64,000 nt of DNA, taken from assembly GCA_041163745.1 (NCBI GenBank), contig JBEAQU010000037.1:1-64000 (forward strand), read 5' to 3'. The DNA comes from UBA6168 sp041163745 (GTDB lineage Bacteria > Bacteroidota > Bacteroidia > Chitinophagales > Saprospiraceae). Positions 1 through 6,968 of the stretch are shown in pieces. A program made the position numbers and the translations under genes. The notes under the pieces were generated by a model. It was not told the DNA's origin. It saw only the letters and a list, made by a program, of their open reading frames with translations, and ran no database searches. Position 1 is the stretch's first letter, and every line of letters begins with the position of its first letter.

Positions 1-1251
1 CATACGTTTGTAAGCGAAGAATGTCAGCAGCAGCAGTGCCCTGCGCATCAGGTGGTAGGCGAAAGCATCCCGCCAACGATGCCACCAGACCGCCCGGCCT
101 GAGAAAACATGGTCGGTCACCTTCTCGCATCGTGCCAGTACCGACTGCATGGAACGGGAAAAATCCCGTAGCAATGCCCGTTCCGTACTTTCGATGTTGG
201 TCTCTATACTGCCGTAGGTGCTGAGGTAGTTCAGATTGAAGGATCCCAAGGTCATCCAGGCATGATCCACCATCATTGCCTTCGCATGCAGCACCGATCC
301 GTGCCACTCGTAAATTTCCACTCCCCATTCCAACAAGGCTCCGTACAAATGACGGGAAGCGTAACGCAACATCCGGACATCAGACTGTCCAGCAAGGACA
401 ATCCGCACCCGCACGCCGCGTCCGACCGCCCGCTCCAAGGCCCGCCGAAACCGGAAACCAGGCAGGAAATAACCTGCCACGATCAGGATCTGTTGCTTCG
501 CTTCCCGCAACATCGTCCGATACCGCACATCCACCTGATTACGATACCGAAACCAGTCGTTGTGTATGACCAAGGTGCGCAAGCGGACGGACGGAAGGTA
601 CCGTTCCCGCCGGAACGGGAACCGGGTGACCGGATGCACTTTGCCCCATAGTTCGACACATACCTTATGAACCAATCGGCATTCTTCACCATGCAGCAGC
701 ACAGCGAAATCCAACCAGGGTGTCTCCCCATGGAATCCGCTGTACGAATCGCTGAAATTTATACCCCCTATGATGGCCACCTGCCGGTCTGCCAATATCA
801 CCTTATGGTGCAGCCGGCGACCGAAGAACCGGCCTTTGTAAGTGAACAAAGGAGAAAAGAAACGAAGCCGAACACCGCTTTCCTTCAGTCGGGCAACCAA
901 AACACGCGGTAAATTGCCGGAACCGAAGGCATCCAGCAGCAGGAAGGTGTCCACGCCTCTTCCCCTCGCCCGCAGCATGGCCTCCAGTACCAAACCACCG
1001 GTATGGTCATCCGTAAGGATGTACGTCTGCACATGCAACTCCGTCCTGGCGGTGTCCATGACCCGGACGGCCTCCCGAAAGTATTCCGCTCCACTGTGTA
1101 TCAGTTTGACGCGTCTCCCCAAAGGAACAATTTTTTGGAAGTGAATGATGCAAGCAGACTCACCAGTGGCGGAACGGTTGTCAGCATCCGCCCCTCCCGC
1201 CAGATATCTTATGCGCTCTACGAAATTATCGCAAATGGCCAAAGAAACCAA
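1..1251 (-). CDS. Phospholipase D-like / cardiolipin synthase-type protein (3' part outside window)
   Basis: The reading frame is open from the left edge to a stop at about 1306-1308. Translated on the minus strand it carries two HKD motifs: HHKVILAD (about nt 810-787) followed by GGINFS, and HAKAMMVD (about nt 288-265) followed by GSFN. Two HxKx4D motifs with a trailing GxxN are the catalytic signature of the phospholipase D superfamily; cardiolipin synthases and related phosphatidyltransferases use the paired motifs. The segment before motif 1 (HSGAEYFREAV, ELHVQTYIL) is also typical. No ATG lies in frame between the upstream stop and the conserved core, so I place the start at a TTG at 1251, with another TTG at 1242 possible. 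About 417 residues are visible and the C-terminus is missing. No N-terminal membrane segments are seen, unlike ClsA, so it resembles the ClsB-type short form. Family is confident, exact substrate is not. Confidence 0.85.
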   Translation of the reverse strand, partial: MVSLAICDNFVERIRYLAGGADADNRSATGESACIIHFQKIVPLGRRVKLIHSGAEYFREAVRVMDTARTELHVQTYILTDDHTGGLVLEAMLRARGRGVDTFLLLDAFGSGNLPRVLVARLKESGVRLRFFSPLFTYKGRFFGRRLHHKVILADRQVAIIGGINFSDSYSGFHGETPWLDFAVLLHGEECRLVHKVCVELWGKVHPVTRFPFRRERYLPSVRLRTLVIHNDWFRYRNQVDVRYRTMLREAKQQILIVAGYFLPGFRFRRALERAVGRGVRVRIVLAGQSDVRMLRYASRHLYGALLEWGVEIYEWHGSVLHAKAMMVDHAWMTLGSFNLNYLSTYGSIETNIESTERALLRDFSRSMQSVLARCEKVTDHVFSGRAVWWHRWRDAFAYHLMRRALLLLTFFAYKRM

Positions 1252-1300
1252 CAGCTTTGACCGATCGACCCGAAATCGCCTTAAGGAGGCGGACCAACTG

Positions 1301-1308
1301 AAATATTA
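1301..1308 (-). promoter_or_regulatory. Weak -7-like element before the phospholipase D gene
   Basis: Minus strand reads TAATATTT, one base off the Bacteroidota TAnnTTTG pattern, about 50 bases upstream of the proposed TTG start. No good -33 element. Confidence 0.25.
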
Positions 1309-1364
1309 GCGACTACACATGAGCGTTTCGTAGATATTGCGTAACTTTCTGCGAAAGAAAACAC

Positions 1365-4300
1365 ATGATGCCGTCCAAATATCCTGCCGCGCACCGTTTG
1401 AGAACCGCCCTGCCGGGCTTGTTCCTTTTTCTGGTGATGACGACCGGTCCGCTTGTCGCACAATCGGTCTGCCAATACCTGGCCTATGAGCCATTCGACC
1501 ATCCGACGGGTGGCACGGCCCTGCACATTGCCGGCGGCGGTACCGGCTGGTCCGGCACCTGGTTGGTTCAAAATGACGACAGCCAGGTTCCCGGCTACCA
1601 GTTGTCTGAGGACACCCTGTCCCTTCCTTTCGGCATACTGGCCACCCAGGGTCGCCATGGATCCGGCGGCAGGGTATACCTGAGTGCCGGTCGCCTGTTG
1701 GATACCGATGGGGATGGCCCGTTCTCCAGTTTCATTGCCGCGGGAGCCGATGCCATCGGCAGCCTGTATGGCGACACCCTTTGGTGCAGCATCCTGTTGC
1801 AAAAGTCGCAGGATAACAACCAGTCCGTTTTCGCAACCCTCCATGACAATACCCTTCCCTGGTGTCATTCCTGTGCATCAGAGAAGGTTTCCGTCGGTTA
1901 CTTCGAGGGTGTCTCGGGCAACGGAACCACGCGGATGTGGTCGCTTCAGATTGGTGATTCCACCTGGCAGACAACGGTACCTGTCATACCGGGGATGCCG
2001 GTGCTATATGTGCTAGGCATCGTCTTCGAAGAAAGCGGGACGACCGTCCATTGCTATCTGTGGACGGATTCCGGCGGGTTGTCCGCACCACCGGTGCCTA
2101 CCATCAGCCGGAGTACCGACGTGGCCATGACTTTCCGAAGCATCGGTGTTTACCTGGGGAGCGACCCAGGGAACGGTGCGATGGATGAGATCCGCCTGGC
2201 GGATCGTTACGCCTGTGTAACACCCGATACCATGCAAGCGGTGGATCTGCCGCCGGTGGCAGTACTTTCGATGACCCCGACCAGTGGCATGGCGCCCCTG
2301 TTCGTCTCCTTTTCCGCCTCCGGAAGCTTCGACCCGGAAGGAGGTACGCTGCAATATCATTGGGACTTCGGAGACGGATCACCCGCCGATACGGGTTCCA
2401 CCGTCACCCACCTGTTCCAAACCGTCGGTGCCATTCCGGTCATCCTGACGGTGACAGACCCCGGTGGACAGACGGCCAGCACGAGCACGGACGTCTACGT
2501 GCTCAACGGACAAGGCACCTTCCCCTGCCAAAGCAGCTTCTCCTTGGTCCAGGAACCCACTTGTATCCTCGACAACGGGATTTTACACATCCACAACGAA
2601 CCGGCTGATTGGAACCTTCGCGACACCACCGGACAGGTATGGCCGCCGGCCTATGCCGCAGTTGTCGAGAACCTGCCCGCCGGCCGGTATACCTATGTCG
2701 GCGCCGGCACCGACGGCTGCAGAGACTCCTTCGAACTGCGCTTGTCGGTGGACAGCGCCAGCTGCCCGGGATGGAGCCCGCCGGATTGCGCACTGGCCAT
2801 CGGCACCAACCTGGGCGGATTTGCCGACTGGTCGCCGGAGCGACCGCTCAAGAACCTTTTCAAGCATGCCCGGGCCAGGCCCATTTCCTACGATCCGGAC
2901 TGCTCTTGTTGGGACAATGGGAACCTGGCGGATATCACCGTGGATACCAACGGCTACCCGACTCATCTGCCGCAGCTACACAACGGTGTCCAGAACCTGC
3001 TCCGCTATGTCGTTTCGACGGAAGGCGCCAACATGCCTGCCGGAGAGACCTTCGTCTTCCTGTATGACGGTATCGGCGAACCATACTTCGCTGCCGGCGT
3101 CGATGTGTTGGAAGAAGCCCCCGGTCGGTTGGTGCTACAAGCGACCGGCAACGACATCGTCTACTTCAACCTCTTGTTTTCCGATGCTTCCAACCCGATC
3201 CGTAACTTCCGATTGCTCCGGCTGGCGGACGAGGGGGAAGATTTGACGTCGAATCCCTTTTACACAGGTTTCCTGGCAAAGATCGCCCCTTTCGATGTCC
3301 TCCGTTTCATGGATTGGGGGGCAACCAACAACCATCCGACCATCTCCTGGGCGGAGCGGAGTCATCCCGGTGCGTTCAGCTATGCATCCGACCGGGGGGT
3401 ACCCTACGAGGTCATGATACAGTTGGCCAACCTCACCCGGAAAGACCCCTGGATTTGTGTACCCCATGCGGCGGACAGCAGCTACGTGGCAGCCATGGCC
3501 ACCCTGTTCCGGGACCAGTTGGACCCCAACCTGACCATTTACCTGGAATATAGCAACGAAGTGTGGAACTGGATATTCGAGCAGGCGCATTACAACACAC
3601 AGCACGCACCGGCCAATCTCAATTACGGCCGGGCCATGGCGGAAAAAGCTGGTGCCGTGTTCCGAACCTGGCATACGGTGTTCGGTGCCGGGAAAGACCG
3701 CGTCAAGCGGGTGCTCGGCCTGCAGGCCGGATTCAACTATCTCAACGAACAGATCATGGCCCAGCTCCCGCCATCGGCGTGGGATTTCGCCGCTCCGACC
3801 AGTTATCTCGGACTGGAGCACGGCAGTTCCGGCAACCCCGTCCTGCATGCTGGCAGCACCCCGGCCGACATCCTGCAGAACGCCCGCAACCATTGGATTG
3901 AATTCCAACCGGCCTTGAGACAGGACTACCGTAACATCCGGCTGTTCGGCAAGTCCGCCGTCAACTACGAAGGTGGGCAACATTTCGTCGGCAACGTCTT
4001 CGGGGTTCCATATCCTTACCAACAGGCGATGTGGGATGCACAATCCGATCCTGGGATACACCAGTTGTATGTCGATATGCTGGACTCCCTGCGTTGGTGG
4101 GGAAGCCGCCTCTTTGCCAATTTCAGCCTTGCCAGCCACCAGGAAAGTGTGTACGGTTCCTGGGGCGTGCTGCCGGATATCGACGTGCAGCCGCCTTACC
4201 TGGCCACTGCCCCCAAATACCAGGCGCTGCTTGATCGTTTGCCCTGGACGGACCTCGATTTCGACGGCGTGGATTCCCTGCGCTTCGCCTGCCCCATGGC

Positions 4301-4652
4301 AACAGCGGTCGGGGACTGTGACGACCACGACCCGCACATCTTTCCCGGTGCGACGGAAATCTGCGGCAACGGCACCGATGACGATTGCGACGGCTCCGTT
4401 GACGAAGCCCAGCATACGGATACCCCGGCCAACTGGACCGGACAGGGCGACGGACACAGCTGGACCGATCCGGCGAACTGGGACACCGGAACCGTTCCGG
4501 CTCCTTGCCATGATGTCTTCATCCCACCGGATGCCGCCGTGGATATTCCCACTGACGCAGCGGCAGCCGGACAGACCCTGGAAGTGGCTCCGAACGGGCA
4601 GCTGACCGTGCCGGTGAACACGGAATTGAAGGTCGGAGGAAATGGTGGATGA
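1365..4652 (+). CDS. Secreted multidomain lectin-like / PKD / glycosidase-like protein with MopE-type metal-binding motif
   Basis: 1095 residues with a signal peptide (hydrophobic LPGLFLFLVM, cleavage near residue 33). Residues about 35-290 look like a LamG/concanavalin-type sandwich. Residues about 296-380 form a PKD domain (WDFGDGS motif). Residues about 480-950 form a large domain with IGTNLGG at its start and EYSNEVWNW, with Asn731-Glu732; an Asn-Glu pair at the end of a strand is the acid/base signature of clan GH-A TIM-barrel glycosidases. Residues about 962-1016 match the MopE-type metal-binding motif (GDCDDHDP, GNGTDDDCDG). The last 75 residues resemble a repeat found in surface proteins (SWTDPANW). 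It is probably exported and acts on polysaccharide, but substrate and activity are unproven. Oddly for a Bacteroidota protein of this kind, the C-terminus shows neither a type A T9SS tail nor a CHU_C domain. Confidence 0.75.
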   Translation: MMPSKYPAAHRLRTALPGLFLFLVMTTGPLVAQSVCQYLAYEPFDHPTGGTALHIAGGGTGWSGTWLVQNDDSQVPGYQLSEDTLSLPFGILATQGRHGSGGRVYLSAGRLLDTDGDGPFSSFIAAGADAIGSLYGDTLWCSILLQKSQDNNQSVFATLHDNTLPWCHSCASEKVSVGYFEGVSGNGTTRMWSLQIGDSTWQTTVPVIPGMPVLYVLGIVFEESGTTVHCYLWTDSGGLSAPPVPTISRSTDVAMTFRSIGVYLGSDPGNGAMDEIRLADRYACVTPDTMQAVDLPPVAVLSMTPTSGMAPLFVSFSASGSFDPEGGTLQYHWDFGDGSPADTGSTVTHLFQTVGAIPVILTVTDPGGQTASTSTDVYVLNGQGTFPCQSSFSLVQEPTCILDNGILHIHNEPADWNLRDTTGQVWPPAYAAVVENLPAGRYTYVGAGTDGCRDSFELRLSVDSASCPGWSPPDCALAIGTNLGGFADWSPERPLKNLFKHARARPISYDPDCSCWDNGNLADITVDTNGYPTHLPQLHNGVQNLLRYVVSTEGANMPAGETFVFLYDGIGEPYFAAGVDVLEEAPGRLVLQATGNDIVYFNLLFSDASNPIRNFRLLRLADEGEDLTSNPFYTGFLAKIAPFDVLRFMDWGATNNHPTISWAERSHPGAFSYASDRGVPYEVMIQLANLTRKDPWICVPHAADSSYVAAMATLFRDQLDPNLTIYLEYSNEVWNWIFEQAHYNTQHAPANLNYGRAMAEKAGAVFRTWHTVFGAGKDRVKRVLGLQAGFNYLNEQIMAQLPPSAWDFAAPTSYLGLEHGSSGNPVLHAGSTPADILQNARNHWIEFQPALRQDYRNIRLFGKSAVNYEGGQHFVGNVFGVPYPYQQAMWDAQSDPGIHQLYVDMLDSLRWWGSRLFANFSLASHQESVYGSWGVLPDIDVQPPYLATAPKYQALLDRLPWTDLDFDGVDSLRFACPMATAVGDCDDHDPHIFPGATEICGNGTDDDCDGSVDEAQHTDTPANWTGQGDGHSWTDPANWDTGTVPAPCHDVFIPPDAAVDIPTDAAAAGQTLEVAPNGQLTVPVNTELKVGGNGG

Positions 4653-5190
4653 ATGCGGATGAAACCGTTGCTCGCTTTTTTCCGCTGGCAAGGATGTCTT
4701 CCTGCATTGTGATGCCGCAAGGAAAGTTGCAATCCATGTCAGAACATGAAGGCTCCTTGGGTGGTTTTCAGAATGAAAAGCGGTACCAATCGTCAGGATC
4801 AAGTACAAAGACAGCGGCCGTGCACTGCATTCGAGACAGGCAGTTTCAACTTCCGGGCAGTACCGGTAGCGCGGTTGTGACACCAGGCATACAATAAAGG
4901 CTGATTTGCCGGCATCACCGATGAAGCGGCGCTCTCGAAGATGGGGGCTGTAAAGGAACCCTGGATATGATCCCGAGAGATTCTGGAGCGCTCACTGCCA
5001 TATGCAAGAAACTAAGTCGATGCATGCTGATGATTGATCCTGTCTAGCTGTCTTTTCGCATGCAGATGGGAGACGATCCAAAGATCCGGCTGCAATAAGC
5101 ACCGTAAGAAATATGCGGTTGGGCCGAAGAAAAAGACCCCTCGCTTTGCCGAACTGTTCATTTCCAAAGAGGCCGCGACCTGTCCATCGC
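4653..5190. other. 538-bp intergenic stretch with no supported gene
   Basis: It lies between two convergent genes. Short frames here have no start context, family resemblance or continuity with the upstream protein. I looked for a frameshifted T9SS tail of the upstream gene (a YPNP or PNVFSPNGDG-like string) and found none. No strong intrinsic terminator was recognised. Confidence 0.5.
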
Positions 5191-6612
5191 TCATTTTCGC
5201 TTGAAGAGATAGTAAAACGGCGTGCCCAGCGCAATGAGCGCCAGGCCCATCCCCGCTTCCCGCGGCCGTTCCAACAAGGTATTTGCAAGCAAGCCCAGGC
5301 AGAACAACAAGTAGAGAATCGGAACCACCGGATAGCCCAGTGTCCGGTAGGTACCGTCGGTGCGGTTGTCCCGGCGGCGCAGGATGAAAATACCGGCCAC
5401 GACCAGCGCATAGAAGATGAACTGGGCGAACACCAGCATGTCCGTAAGTTGGTCGAAGGTGCCGGAGAACACGAGCAGACAGGACCACGCTGCGAACATC
5501 CACAAAGATTTGTTCGGCGTCAGGAAACGAGGGTGAATTTCCGCTGCCTGTCGGAAGAAAAGACCATCCTTCGCCATGGCGTAATATATGCGGGCGGAGG
5601 TCAGGATGGTGGCATTGGTGCATCCCAAAGTCGTGATGATGATCAGGACGGAAATGGCGAAGGCCCCTTCATAGCCGGCGAAGTGGCGGATGACTTCCAC
5701 GGCTGCGATGGCATTCTCCTTTCTGGCGATGTCCAGCATCGTATCCGCCGGGACGACATAGAGATAGGTGAAGTTCACCAGCAGGTAAATGCCGGTGATG
5801 ATGAGCATTCCCAGGATCAGGATGCGCGGTATGTTACGCTTCGGATTCCGGATCTCATCCCCGACGAAACCGACGTTGACCCATCCTTCATATCCCCAGA
5901 ATGCCGCCAGCATGGCCAGGAAAATCGCTTTCATGAATCCGCCGGAGGCGGAAAAACCTTCCGGCGGGTAGGAGCTCGCGTCGGTGGTGACATGCGACAG
6001 GTCGCCAGTCCCGGCGGACAAGCCGGCGGCGACGATGAGAAACAGGCTGACCAATACGATGACCGTGATGACGTTGGTGACCCGGCCGCCTTGATGGACG
6101 CCCCGGCTGTTGATGTAACTCAGCAACAGGATGGCGAATACCGCCGTCAATTTGACCCCCAGGTTCGCGAATGGTGTGAAAATGCCAAGTACCGTCAGCG
6201 TTTCCCATTCCCCGCCCAGCATGGGCAAGGGCAACACCGCATGGAGCGACTGTGCGGAAACATAGGATATGGAAGCGGTGGAAGCCGATTGGATGCAGGC
6301 GAAACTCGCCCAACCGTAGAAATAGGACACCTTCTCTCCGTACATCTCCTTCAGGTAGGCAAAAGGACCGCCGGACACAGGTATCTTCATCGCAATCTCC
6401 GCCACCGTCAACACCCCGAGCAAGGTGACCACACCCGCCAGCAGCCAAGCCAGCAGGATGAGCGCCGGTGACTGCAGGTCCAGTGACATCGGCGCCACTT
6501 TCTTGTAGACACCGCTGCCGATGATGGAACTGACCAGCAGGATGATCCCGGTCGTCAGGCCGAAATATTGTACGAGTTGGGTCGAATCCTTTTGCTTGGA
6601 GGAAGGCGTCAT
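5191..6612 (-). CDS. APC-superfamily amino acid permease
   Basis: 473 residues, almost entirely hydrophobic, with about 12 predicted transmembrane segments, so an inner-membrane transporter. The N-terminal GSGVY in the first helix (IIGSGVYKKV) is the GSGI/V motif that binds the substrate backbone in APC transporters. GGPFAYLKEMYG is the second-helix signature of the LAT/SteT-like amino acid permeases. FWGYEGWVNVGFVGDEIRNP matches the cytoplasmic-loop region of the same family. It probably exchanges or imports neutral amino acids; specificity cannot be read from sequence. It is transcribed away from the AAA+ gene. A TATCTTTA box sits about 40 bases upstream of the start. Further on, beyond the transporter's own promoter, two genes of serine and alanine catabolism follow on the other strand, which may be a loose functional association. 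Confidence 0.9.
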   Translation of the reverse strand: MTPSSKQKDSTQLVQYFGLTTGIILLVSSIIGSGVYKKVAPMSLDLQSPALILLAWLLAGVVTLLGVLTVAEIAMKIPVSGGPFAYLKEMYGEKVSYFYGWASFACIQSASTASISYVSAQSLHAVLPLPMLGGEWETLTVLGIFTPFANLGVKLTAVFAILLLSYINSRGVHQGGRVTNVITVIVLVSLFLIVAAGLSAGTGDLSHVTTDASSYPPEGFSASGGFMKAIFLAMLAAFWGYEGWVNVGFVGDEIRNPKRNIPRILILGMLIITGIYLLVNFTYLYVVPADTMLDIARKENAIAAVEVIRHFAGYEGAFAISVLIIITTLGCTNATILTSARIYYAMAKDGLFFRQAAEIHPRFLTPNKSLWMFAAWSCLLVFSGTFDQLTDMLVFAQFIFYALVVAGIFILRRRDNRTDGTYRTLGYPVVPILYLLFCLGLLANTLLERPREAGMGLALIALGTPFYYLFKRK

Positions 6613-6649
6613 GTCAGGCTGTTGGTTTGTCTTGCTTCATTAGATCGGC

Positions 6650-6657
6650 TAAAGATA
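6650..6657 (-). promoter_or_regulatory. -7-like element for the APC permease
   Basis: Minus strand TATCTTTA(G), one mismatch from TAnnTTTG, 38-45 bases upstream of the ATG. Confidence 0.35.
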
Positions 6658-6705
6658 TTCTGTTTCCGAGTAATTTCCGGCTTTTTTAATGTTCTCCAGC
6701 ACAGC

Positions 6706-6722
6706 CGACCTAATTTAGGTCG
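6706..6722. repeat. 17-bp inverted repeat, possible operator
   Basis: CGACCTAA-T-TTAGGTCG: two 8-base arms around one central base, in the middle of a divergent intergenic region. Symmetry and position fit a dimeric repressor site; no regulator gene lies nearby. Confidence 0.35.
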
Positions 6723-6908
6723 TTCGGGGAGATCAAAGGAAAGCGCCCGAACGGACCGGATCCGCCCGCATCAATGCCTGCGGCGACATACCCGGCGCCA
6801 CAGGGATTTCGTCTGTCCCCCGATCCATGCTGCACGCCCTTGCGGACCCTACGGCGGGAATATTTTCCGGTGGCCTGAGGACCGATATCTTTTCACCCAT
6901 TATTTAGC

Positions 6909-6916
6909 TAATTTTG
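6909..6916 (+). promoter_or_regulatory. -7 element (TAATTTTG) for the double AAA+ gene
   Basis: Exact TAnnTTTG match about 53 bases before the ATG. The -33 element is not convincing. Confidence 0.5.
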
Positions 6917-6968
6917 TGAAGCGCCTGCCTCCGCCGTGTGTGGTTGTGCGGCGCAGGGATGACAGGTT

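Larger units (their letters stand above)
6613..6968. other. 356-bp divergent regulatory region
   Basis: Separates the permease (minus) from the AAA+ ATPase (plus). It contains promoter-like boxes for both directions and a 17-bp near-perfect palindrome at 6706-6722. No gene is supported. Confidence 0.5.

Noticed and set aside
3135..4883. Long minus-strand open frame (about 580 codons) opposite the glycosidase-like gene
   Set aside because: Antisense shadow of a GC-rich coding region; no signal, motif or composition of a real protein, and the plus-strand gene has clear domains.
4653..5190. Search for a frameshifted continuation of the 1365-4652 gene carrying a T9SS tail
   Set aside because: No YPNP- or PNVFSPNGDG-like string in any plus-strand frame.
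5113..6471. Plus-strand frame of about 450 codons opposite the APC permease
   Set aside because: Translation is a Gln/Arg/Asp-rich mixture without domains; the minus-strand permease is unambiguous.
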